From NCBI RefSeq assembly GCF_000499845.2, contig NC_023759.2:19324272-19388271 (forward strand): a DNA stretch of 64,000 nucleotides. Reading direction: 5' to 3'. The number at the start of each line of letters is the position of its first letter. The stretch's first letter is position 1. The notes below the pieces were generated by a model. It was not told the origin of the DNA, did no database searches, and was given only the letters and a program-made list of their open reading frames with translations. Source of the DNA: Phaseolus vulgaris. Its lineage: Eukaryota; Streptophyta; Magnoliopsida; Fabales; Fabaceae. Made by a program: the position numbers and the translations under genes. Positions 32,301 to 37,889 of this stretch are shown here, piece by piece.

Positions 32301-33994
32301 GACTAACGACTAGATGAATTTAACTGAGTAGTAAAATTACTCAATCGTACCTGGAACCTGCTTAATAGCCCAACCTTGATATCAGGGTATACAGAAAATC
32401 GCTCTGAAATAACATCAAAATGTTGTTTTGCTAGAACTATTGTTGGTGCCAGAACCATCGCTTGTTTTTTAGCTGAGACAACACAGAAGATAGCACGTAT
32501 TGCAACCTCAGTTTTACCAAAACCAACATCTCCACAAATTAATCTGTCCATTGGTGTTTCTTGCTCCGTCAAATCCCTCTCAACATCAATAAATGCCTAC
32601 AAGAATGTGCACTCAGAAGAGATAAAATTGCAACGAAAAACCACAATCAATTAATCCTCTTCCTCCAAAGGACATAGAATTTATTACAATGTCACCTGTT
32701 TCTGATCTGGTGTGGGTTCATAAGGGAACTGAGCTTCAAATTCGGACAAGGCAGGAGTCTTCAGATATGCAGGCCTTCTTTGCTTTAGCCTTTGTAGATA
32801 GAGTTCCATCAGGTCCACAACCATCTTCTGTATTGCGACCTTACCCTTAACCTTTCTTCTCTCCCATGCGGCAGTATCACTCAACTTGCTCAATGTCCTA
32901 GGCTTCTTGGTTTCATTTGGCCTAGAAATGCAAGCACACCACACTTCACACAACAGCATTTACAAAGCCAACTAAGTCCATGTTTGAATAAACTTATGAT
33001 AAAGCATTTGCAATAGAAGAAAATGAGAAAGTAAAATGAATAAGTTAAATCAACTTAGGAACTACAATTTTTTATCCAAACTCTCTCGTTTAATTTCTCC
33101 AAAAGATCATTTTAACTAGGAAAGAAGAAAAGTTCAAATGAATTAAGTTTCTCCTACAAGTTAGAATCACCTTATGCACCTCAACCTTTACACAAACTAT
33201 CTCGCTTAGTTTCTCCAAAACTTTATTTTAACTTATACATAAGCTAATTTTAACTGATTTTACCTTCTTATTTTCTTCTCTGATAAGTGCTTAATGAAAA
33301 GTTTATCCAATCACGGCCTAAGTCAAGTTCAGCATCATCACCTCCACATTTGACTCAACAAACAACAAAGAAGAATGCAGGATAAAAAAACTCACAGACT
33401 ATATCTATAGAGCATTTTGGAAGCCTGGTTGACAGGTAGTTTTGCCATGCCATCAGCATACTCGATGAAAACATACTCAGTGGCTTCTGAAGAATTCTTA
33501 CCAGAATCAAACCGCATCCCAACAAACCTCCCAATTCCCACTTTCTTGTGCACAACATAGTCCCCAGAACGGAGCGTGTAAGGGTCGACCCTGTAGCTGA
33601 AGACCCCGTCTTTCTTCTCCCTATCTCCCTTCAACTTCTGCAACCCCTTCTGCTGCTGCTCCTTCACCATCCGCATGTACTTCCCCGCTTCCTCTGAGTT
33701 CATCACTGTTCTGAAAACCTCTTTCTTGCTGTACTCGCGGCGAATCCTCTCGTTGAGGACGGAGATGGGGTCGTTGCGGGGTTCCGTTTTTGAGGGTGTG
33801 GAAGGCGTGTAGGTGCTACGTGGGGTGTATACTGCACTGATGGTGAAAGGTGACAGCTTTTGCTTGTTTCCGTGTTTGGGGTGTGTAGGGTGTGTGAGGA
33901 TGAAGAGACTCCATGCTCTTGGGAAAGAGTTGAGCTTGGAGATGAGGGGTGTGCGAAGTTGTGGCCTTGGGAGGAGAGATGAAGAAGAAGCCAT
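5340..33994 (-). CDS. TRCF: Mfd/TRCF-like DNA helicase, plastid-type (13 exons)
   Basis: Exons, 5' to 3' on the minus strand: 33994-33396, 32921-32696, 32596-32351, 31236-31102, 31007-30883, 29547-29408, 26135-26065, 18199-18038, 15624-15538, 15343-15170, 15045-15001, 13854-13498, 5441-5340. All introns have GT..AG ends and phases match, giving 822 codons plus TAG. The N-terminus ([11 protein letters not shown], rich in S/P/R) looks like a plastid transit peptide. Residues about 135-200 are the CarD/TRCF RNA-polymerase-interacting domain. The SF2 motor follows: Walker A GDVGFGKT (297-304), DEEQ (399-402), SATPIPR (from 425), [10 protein letters not shown] (from 569). The TRCF C-terminal domain is about 671-789. 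Bacterial Mfd is longer because of an N-terminal UvrB-like part that is absent here. By family it is an ATP-driven DNA translocase; a role in plastid transcription-coupled repair is inference. The last exon lies 8 kb from exon 12. Confidence 0.93.
5640..6330 (+). pseudogene. Copia reverse transcriptase remnant (intron 12)
   Basis: The translation, with many stops and shifts, follows a Ty1/copia RT. A NNAFLNG-like segment is at about 5795. A degenerate YVDDIII motif is near 6010-6030, followed by [18 protein letters not shown] and KQISS remnants follow. [10 protein letters not shown] ends it at about 6325. There the sequence changes abruptly to the LTR of the minus-strand copia remnant, so the younger element probably landed in this older one. 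Confidence 0.7.
6764..7524. mobile_element. MULE-like non-autonomous DNA transposon with target duplication
   Basis: The 761-bp insertion has terminal inverted repeats AATGTTGCCAA at the left and TTGACAACATT at the right, with weaker similarity further in (TCGCAAGTTTACTCG against the complement of CGATTTACGAG). It is bounded by ATCATAGACC (6754-6763) and ATCATAGACT (7525-7534), a 9-10 bp target duplication of MULE size. The copia RNase H frame is readable on both sides of it. The interior is GC-richer than the surroundings and has overlapping open frames on both strands (for example minus 6806-7150, 114 codons) of no known family. Confidence 0.75.
8631..8760. repeat. 65-bp tandem duplication inside the copia remnant
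   Basis: 8631-8695 and 8696-8760 are the same 65-bp unit, differing only at the final base. Because 65 is not a multiple of three it shifts the RT frame. The near-identity suggests the duplication is recent compared with the decayed element around it. Confidence 0.92.
9376..9545 (+). repeat. LTR-like fragment (uncertain)
   Basis: A TATATAAAG box at about 9410 is followed by a pyrimidine-rich CTCTCTCTC run and an AAATATAATATAAC tail. This resembles the U3-R-U5 part of a plant LTR on the plus strand, but no second copy in the window confirms it. Confidence 0.3.
9560..9885 (+). pseudogene. Gypsy RNase H / integrase-linker fragment
   Basis: The open frame from 9667 begins with [24 protein letters not shown], the end of a Ty3/gypsy RNase H domain with the conserved ADVLSR motif. 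It continues into a typical RNase H to integrase spacer. The same 151-codon frame runs on into sequence of a copia element, so the open frame is a chimera of two retroelement classes and not a gene. Confidence 0.7.
10115..12350 (+). pseudogene. Copia integrase C-terminus, RT and RNase H, broken
   Basis: Open pieces include 10115-10648 (integrase C-terminal core, [15 protein letters not shown]), 10768-11121 (RT start, [15 protein letters not shown]), 11474-11731 ([12 protein letters not shown]) and 11689-12114 (RNase [19 protein letters not shown]). The YVDDM active-site motif is present near 11396-11410. The pieces are in different frames with intervening stops, so no functional polyprotein is expected. 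Confidence 0.85.
12356..12571 (+). repeat. Copia 3' LTR (truncated element)
   Basis: Begins TGTTG directly after the purine tract and ends in ATTTCTTTCA. It is the plus-strand counterpart of the LTRs at 21407-21661 and 25427-25677, with indels. It contains a CTATAAATTGAG box at about 12510. Confidence 0.8.
12572..13116. other. Intron 12 sequence without recognised features
   Basis: AT-rich sequence between the truncated copia element and the MITE. I see no open frame or repeat worth calling. Confidence 0.4.
13117..13234. mobile_element. Small MITE-like element (intron 12)
   Basis: A 118-bp segment has inverted ends: CCTGTTTGGATACAAGCTA at the left against the complement of TAGCTTTGTATCCAAAGAG at the right. 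The internal AGAGCTTT and AAAGCTCT motifs are complementary too. No clean target duplication could be fixed, so the superfamily is open. Confidence 0.5.
13855..15000. other. TRCF intron 11, no recognised element
   Basis: 1.1 kb of AT-rich intron sequence between exon 12 and exon 11. Nothing coding or repetitive was recognised. Confidence 0.5.
15776..16145. repeat. Short tandem repeat array in intron 8
   Basis: A core AAGGAGAGAGAACCAAACAC occurs at 15808 and 15884 and, with one change, at 16043. A second block (AATGTGGGACTTGG, then ACCCCATAAT) occurs near 15937 and 16093, so the array has a unit of roughly 160 bp plus a partial copy. The minus strand reads like the short LTR/TRIM-derived repeats scattered in legume genomes, but termini are not clear. 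Confidence 0.7.
16600..17300 (+). pseudogene. Gypsy gag remnant with zinc knuckle (intron 8)
   Basis: The open stretch 16976-17188 ends with a retroviral-type CCHC-like segment, [14 protein letters not shown], after a basic region. About 100 bp downstream is CCTTGAGGACAAGG (17275), which in plant gypsy elements sits just before the 3' LTR. The region between is too short to hold pol, so this is an internally deleted remnant. The sequence to about 17560 may be its LTR. Confidence 0.45.
19087..19780. mobile_element. hAT-like non-autonomous element with 8-bp target duplication
   Basis: The 694-bp insertion lies in the TRIM 3' LTR. Its ends are TAGTGTTATC at the left and GATAACACTG at the right, a 9 of 10 terminal inverted repeat starting with the Y-A-G pattern of hAT elements. 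The 8-bp CTAAAGAT is present on both sides (19079-19086 and 19781-19788). Inside is a 151-bp tandem duplication. Near the right end is a GC-rich stretch (19580-19750) with a 93-codon open frame of no known family. Confidence 0.78.
19221..19522. repeat. 151-bp tandem duplication within the hAT-like element
   Basis: AAGTATAATGTTTTAATTGG starts both units (19221 and 19372). Both continue through a CCTAATTTTAAGTAGG block and the GCAGCACATTCAAATTTTAT block to TATTAGTTAAAA. The two units differ at only a few positions. Confidence 0.88.
19886..21020 (+). mobile_element. Small non-autonomous LTR element (LARD/TRIM-like) with minisatellite interior
   Basis: A 5' LTR-like block (19886-20038, TGATTTGATTGGGAAATAT) ends in a pyrimidine-rich tail and is followed by TGGTACTGGAGCAT, a decayed primer site of the TGGTATCAGAGC type (about 20042). 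The interior is about 900 bp with degenerate tandem repeats and no retroelement protein. CTTGAGGGGAAGG (about 20921) acts as a purine tract, followed by a 3' LTR-like block (ATGTGATTTTATAGAGAAATAT, 20970-20992). Boundaries are approximate. Confidence 0.5.
20540..20860. repeat. Degenerate ~40-bp minisatellite
   Basis: Seven or eight degenerate units resemble TTTCCAGCAACTGTC plus CCTTTGAGCATTTTTGC. On the minus strand they give a 125-codon open frame (20919-20542) with 13-residue repeats of the type VAGKxKCSxDTTTVG. The plus strand is also open over 74 codons. The repetition explains both frames, so I do not call a gene. Confidence 0.75.
21000..21240 (-). pseudogene. Copia 3'-terminal remnant (RNase H tail and purine tract)
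   Basis: The minus-strand reading gives [11 protein letters not shown] near 21105, the typical C-terminal end of a copia polyprotein. YAPTYEWEC and a purine tract GAGTGGGAGTG follow (about 21017-21027). It ends against the LTR-like block of the neighbouring small element. Confidence 0.6.
21407..21661 (-). repeat. Copia 3' LTR
   Basis: Minus-strand 3' LTR. It starts TGTTGCATAATC directly after the purine tract (21662-21675 in complement) and ends in TTCTTTCCACT. It carries an AAATC repeat tract that is two units longer than in the other LTR. Confidence 0.92.
21669..24992 (-). pseudogene. Copia pol polyprotein, broken (PR-IN-RT-RNase H)
   Basis: From the 5' end: protease with DSGATDHM (24992-24594); a frameshifted GAG-pre-integrase (24658-24425); an integrase core piece ([21 protein letters not shown]; 24188-23898); and a 576-codon open frame (23886-22156). 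That frame covers the integrase C-terminus and RT, including [20 protein letters not shown] and [15 protein letters not shown]. RNase H follows ([18 protein letters not shown], from 22155). Breaks: a stop between 24188 and 24361, a shift at a G-run near 23921, an in-frame TGA at the 22156/22155 border, and a small deletion near 21838 in RNase H. The large RT frame itself is still open. Confidence 0.9.
25213..25410 (-). repeat. Low-complexity repeats in the gag-less leader
   Basis: Between the primer site and protease lie three degenerate units around GCAGCAATGAAGGCTG (25300-25375), then a GGTGGTGG/CGGCGG-rich stretch (25080-25260). An 88-codon frame over the latter (PPPPTTT...) is compositional. 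No gag or CCHC motif is visible. Confidence 0.6.
25415..25426 (-). other. Copia primer-binding site (initiator Met tRNA type)
   Basis: The complement reads TGGTATCAGAGC, an exact match to the common plant primer site, directly adjoining the LTR end at 25427. Confidence 0.92.
25427..25680 (-). repeat. Copia 5' LTR
   Basis: Pairs with 21407-21661. Its outer end (TGTTGCATAATC in complement) is followed by CCA and then the CCTGG target duplication. The exact outer boundary is uncertain by about 3 bp. Confidence 0.9.
26136..26947. other. TRCF intron 6, 3' part, unremarkable
   Basis: AT-rich intron sequence beside exon 7 with no recognised coding sequence or clear repeat. Confidence 0.45.
27490..27716 (+). 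pseudogene. Copia gag (UBN2/retrotran_gag type) fragment
   Basis: The plus-strand frame reads [20 protein letters not shown], then PEVSDAYMF, then TAMEAWDS and [10 protein letters not shown]. This is the conserved core of RE-type copia gag (MSWLWNSM..I and TYSKxxDAAQ patterns). It runs without a stop from about 27500 into the junction at 27716. Confidence 0.75.
27717..28110 (+). pseudogene. Alpha-mannosidase (GH38) gene fragment
   Basis: The plus-strand translation starts [16 protein letters not shown], then [25 protein letters not shown]. After a one-base shift come [27 protein letters not shown], then [18 protein letters not shown] and [11 protein letters not shown]. This order matches the C-terminal half of plant lysosomal-type alpha-mannosidases, which trim mannose from N-glycans. 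Only about 125 of roughly 1000 residues are present, with frameshifts and a stop near 28025, so it is not functional. It reads without an intron. It sits between a copia gag fragment and an LTR-like sequence, so capture by a retroelement is the likely origin. Confidence 0.82.
28152..28420 (+). repeat. LTR-like fragment after the mannosidase piece
   Basis: It begins TGATAGAAATGGG about 20 bp after CCTTGAGGACAAG. It contains TCTATATATTC (28269) as a TATA-like box and a pyrimidine-rich end. No second copy was found in the window, so the ends are estimates. Confidence 0.4.
28421..29407. other. TRCF intron 6, 5' part, unremarkable
   Basis: AT-rich intron DNA with no recognised element or open frame. 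Confidence 0.45.
29844..29987 (-). repeat. Short LTR with primer site (intron 5)
   Basis: The complement of 29844-29855 is TGGTATCAGAGC, an exact primer-binding site. The adjoining 29856-29987 starts TGGTTGAATG in complement and contains CTATAAATAAAC, consistent with a short 5' LTR on the minus strand. No partner LTR or coding sequence is visible, so it is a fragment or half of a TRIM. Confidence 0.55.
29988..30882. other. TRCF intron 5 remainder, no recognised feature
   Basis: AT-rich intron DNA without recognised elements. Confidence 0.45.
31237..32350. other. TRCF intron 3, no recognised feature
   Basis: 1.1-kb intron; the minus frame at 31542-31781 has no family resemblance and no splice context. 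Confidence 0.5.
32977..33317. mobile_element. MITE in TRCF intron 1
   Basis: A 341-bp element with inverted ends: TTTGAATAAACTTATGATAAAG at the left against the complement of a right end reading TTAATGAAAAGTTTATCCAA. CTAAGTC is repeated at both borders (32970-32976 and 33318-33324), a 7-8 bp target duplication that favours a hAT-type MITE. Confidence 0.6.
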
Positions 33995-34093
33995 GTGGAT
34001 GTGTGTTCAGAATGACATTGGGGAAGAAGAGTTTGAAAAGAAGATGAAGGTTTTGGTGGGGTTTTGTTGTATGGAAGAAAGATGGTTTATCTT

Positions 34094-34095
<2 letters not shown>

Positions 34096-34154
<59 letters not shown>
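34096..34154. repeat. (TA)n microsatellite upstream of the TRCF start codon
   Basis: About 29 uninterrupted TA dinucleotides, starting about 100 bp upstream of the ATG at 33994, hence in the 5' UTR or core promoter. Highly polymorphic tracts of this kind are common markers. Confidence 0.95.
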
Positions 34155-34157
<3 letters not shown>

Positions 34158-35139
34158 AAGAATGTTAGTGTTGTGATATCATGTAACCACCATCGTTTCA
34201 AAGAGAGAAGCCTGTGGAGGGAGTAATGCCAACAAATTGCTGCTCACAATTTGGTGTTCAGATATTTTCTCTATACTAACTCTGAATTAAAAAATTCATA
34301 AACCATTTTCAGAATTTCTAATTTAAAAATGTAATTACAAATTCTAACATTTGTAATCTTAAATATTTTTTTCAGGACCATTTGTTAATTATAATAATAA
34401 TTATACCGATTAGATGCGACGATCCTATAATTTCTAGTATCGATCCCAGAATTGGAATAAATACATCAAGATAAATTATATTATTTTTATGATTATACTG
34501 TTAAGTGCGACTCATCTACCGAATAGTCATGTTGTCGGACAATTTTATACAGGTGTATTTTTTACCGAAAGTTAAAACCCAAAAGCCAAAAAAAAAAAGG
34601 AAATGTGATCTAAGAAGAAAAATTAATTGTCATATATCTTCTTAGCCCCTTACTACTACAATAATAATACTAACTGAAAAAATAATAATGAATTTGTTGC
34701 AATAATAATGTTGAATGTATTGGAACACCTGAAATCTCTTACTTTAAGTCTATCATGAAGTGCTTTTCAATGCTATTCATCAATATTTAACTTCAAATTA
34801 TTCTATTTTATTGGAAAGATGAATGTTTATGTTATAGAAAATTAATTCATTACTGCATGATTTTAGAATGAATATCTATTCTAATAATGTTATTTATTTT
34901 CAATATGAAATTGAAATTACTATTTTATTTGGATATCAATATTAATTAAATTAGATATTATTGAAATTATTTTTATGTCAATCAATACTAGATACCGATT
35001 CATATATTCATTCTTAATCTATAAAAATTACTAATATTTACAAATTTACTCAACTTTATATCCTTGTTATTCATGTCTGCTCTTATTTTTTAGTAATTAA
35101 GAGAATAAATTAAACGTTGTAAAACTTTGGAACAGACAC
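34155..35139. other. Intergenic AT-rich sequence
   Basis: Upstream flank of the TRCF-like gene. No further gene or repeat recognised. Confidence 0.45.
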
Positions 35140-35510
35140 CAAAAATGTGTTGTAGTGGAGCGGTGAAAGATAATTACTTTATAACATAATGCAATCAAAG
35201 CTTCATTTCAAAAGAGCCTTATGTGGTGGACATCGATTTAAGGTTAGATCATACAAAAAAATTGGTAGGTTTTGTGTCTAAATATGTTTTAAACTTTATT
35301 GCCAAAGAGCTTGTTAAAGTTAAATATGTGGGCTTTGATAAAAATAGATGTGGTTGATGTATTCTTACATGTATTCATGGTCTTTCGTGTGTGTGTCAAT
35401 TGACTTCATTTGGTGTGGGTAGCATACCACTTAAATCAGTGCATGTAATATGGACTCGATTAAGCTTTAAAGATATTGCAATTGAACATTGTTCATCTAA
35501 GTTGTCAATT
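35140..35510 (+). pseudogene. MULE/FAR1-type transposase C-terminal remnant (SWIM zinc finger)
   Basis: With frameshifts, the plus strand reads CG.CVLTCIHGLSCVCQL, then SIPLKSVHVIWTRLSF. This is the SWIM zinc-finger end and following helix of MULE/FAR1-related transposases. It stops where a CACTA terminus begins (35513). It is the complementary part of the kind of protein seen at 3390-4080, but the two are 31 kb apart and not demonstrably one copy. Confidence 0.6.
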
Positions 35511-35512
35511 GA

Positions 35513-35677
35513 CACTACAAGAAAAATTGGTAAAACATAGTTACATACGAAAAAAAATTCGTATGTAAAACTGTTGTAGGTAACTGTTACGTACGGATTC
35601 AAAATCCATATGTATTTAGATACAAATATATTCATATGTAATTACTAATGTATTACATACTGAAAAATTTGTATGTA
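35513..35677. repeat. CACTA terminus with subterminal palindromes
   Basis: After the 13-bp terminus come three palindromic units. The first is TTACATACGAA paired with TTCGTATGTAA (35541-35568). The second is TACGTACGGATT with AATCCATATGTA (about 35589-35613). The third is TTACATAC with GTATGTAA (35652-35677). In En/Spm-type elements such subterminal repeats bind the TNPA protein. Confidence 0.82.
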
Positions 35678-36102
35678 ACTGTAATTTTTATTTTTTTTTT
35701 AACACCTAAAGGTATTGAAAACCTTTTCTTCCATACCTGAATATATTCAAAAGCATTCAGAGACATATATTCATTAACATTCAGACCAGGACATATATTC
35801 AAAAGCATGATAGAATACTATTTTCAAATGTTCAAAATATTCAAATGTAATTCATTCAAACTAAAGAAAACATCTAATAAAAAGAAATTAAAGTCATTAC
35901 AAAGTTTTTAACAAACTAATAATTATTATAATCTTTAGTAGGTGAATTGTGTTGTTGATCATCATTGATGTCATTGCACTTGATCATTATCTTGAATATG
36001 ATTTTGTTGAGTACTTGGTTGTTGAGTATTTAGTTGCTGAAAAATATGTTGTGCAACCGCTACTACTTCAGGCGATAGATATTGAATCATAAGATCATGA
36101 AA

Positions 36103-36372
36103 TTATTGAAATTGGGAATTCATGTGTCGAATCTGCTCCTCATTTGTTGATAGTTGTTGTCTAAGTTCAACAATTTCTTCTGAATCAACTTTCTTATTAA
36201 AAGATGTTTGTGTTTGTTGTAAGTAATGATCAACACAGTGGTCCTGACGATCGACACGTCCAACCTCGTACATTCGTCCCTTATACCTCCCACCTGCAGC
36301 TTCTAGCCAACAATTATTTCTTAATCTTTCCTCCTCAGTAAAATCTAATGGAGTAGATATCGAGGTACGCAC
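36103..36372 (-). pseudogene. CACTA second protein (plant En/Spm TNPA-like) fragment
   Basis: The 89-codon frame reads GRYKGRMYEVGRVDRQ, followed by a QTQTSFNKK stretch and a coiled-coil-like end (EEIVELRQQLSTNEEQIRHM). This layout is typical of the C-terminal part of plant En/Spm TNPA-like proteins. Neighbouring sequence on the same strand (36480-37340) probably holds other exons but is too degraded to join with confidence. Confidence 0.6.
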
Positions 36373-37365
36373 AGATGGTGACTCAAGTAATGCTCGAGAG
36401 AATCTACTTTCAAAATCTTTCTGTTGAAATCATAAATATTTGTTATAAAATAGTAATTAATGTACATGTACAAAAAAGTTGAAAAAAACTAACATGTGTC
36501 TGCCTCGATCTATCATCAACAAAATCCACAGTGTTCTTACGTATATGTGTTTGTTGAGACACTTCATCAACATGGAACGAGTGACCAAGCTCTTTTATCT
36601 ATAAAAAAACACATTTTATAAATTAAGGAGGTAATAATAATTAATCAAAGATTAATATAAAATTTTATAGGGAAGTCATACCAAACAAATCGCGTGTTCA
36701 TGCACGCTGATGGATCCTCCGATATGCAAACATCCACCTTTTTTGGATAAACGATTCATTTTAGTTCACATTTTGATTGATACACAGACATGTTCCATTT
36801 TTCTAGGAGGTTGTTCCAAACACTAGTTCCAATCCATTCAGGTCGTTTTCTTGGCGAACCATTTTAAACATCTGTGAAAGGGTATGAGAAGCCTTTGAAT
36901 GAAAAAAATTTCTTAACTTTTTCCTCATCCTCAACCCTCCATTTGACTTTCCTTTGTAAAACAACAAGAATAATCAATCCAAATTGTAAAATTTAAGCAT
37001 TTTTAAAAGGAATAAAAAACATGTACCTTAAAACTTTGAAAAAATAGATCACGATTAGCCTTTGGAATTGCCCCACATGTTAGTCATGGCTCACCAAATT
37101 GTTGCTTAATGGTGGCAGTGATGACCTTTAATGCAATTTTTTTATGGATAAAACCTAAATACCAAACCAAAGTTAGTCAAAATTATAAGAAAATAATAGT
37201 AAATTATATAAATTGAAATTTATTATATTCTTATCCTCTTCCATGCTGAATCAAAGGGCAATCACCAACTGAGAGGACCTTCTCCTCTAAGTTATTGGTT
37301 GTAGAAGATGAATGTGTCCCTGCGACATTTGTATGTGGGGATGGTGCAATATTTGGGTTTGGGGT

Positions 37366-37779
37366 TCATGCATTAGAACCAACATGTGGAGAAAGGGACG
37401 AGGTGGATTGATCGGGTATTGATGGCGTGACGGATGAAGATGGTGTGGATGCAATAGCATTTGCTACTGATGGGGTGGATCCAACAACAACACGTGGAGA
37501 TGGTGTCAATGCAGTAGCATTTGCTACTGGCAGGGTGGATGCATTAACATTGGCTAGTAATGAGGTGGATCCAATAGCAACATGTGGAGATGGTGTGGAT
37601 GCAATAGCATTTTCTACTGATGGAGTAGATTCATGAATTGAAGATGGAGTAGGTATAATGAGTTGAGTGGATAATGGATTTAGGTTGTTTATTCGTGATA
37701 ACAATTTTATCACATAATGTTTCTTTCCATATCTTTTATTGGCACTCGGTGATGATTGATCACAATCTCTTGATGACAT
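37366..37779 (-). pseudogene. Ser/Thr/Pro-rich repeat ORF within the CACTA element
   Basis: A 137-codon minus-strand frame is made of degenerate repeats rich in S, T, P, A and V, such as ASTPSPHVAIGST and ASTPSSSV. The DNA has three units starting GGAGATGGTGT at about 37436, 37496 and 37586, with 60- and 90-bp spacing. Position suggests it is the N-terminal part of the TNPA-like protein. The plus strand is also open over 69 codons because of the repeats. Confidence 0.55.
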
Positions 37780-37889
37780 CTATATATATGCCATGTCTGA
37801 TGACATTTGGGCTTCGTTTAGATTGCAACACACCAGCCACGTGATGTTGGATATGGTACATAATATACTTGTCGAATATTATGTGCAAT

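Noticed and set aside
34007..34201. Open frames on both strands across the (TA)n tract (64 and 137 codons)
   Set aside because: Long runs of alternating I and Y come from the microsatellite; no family resemblance.
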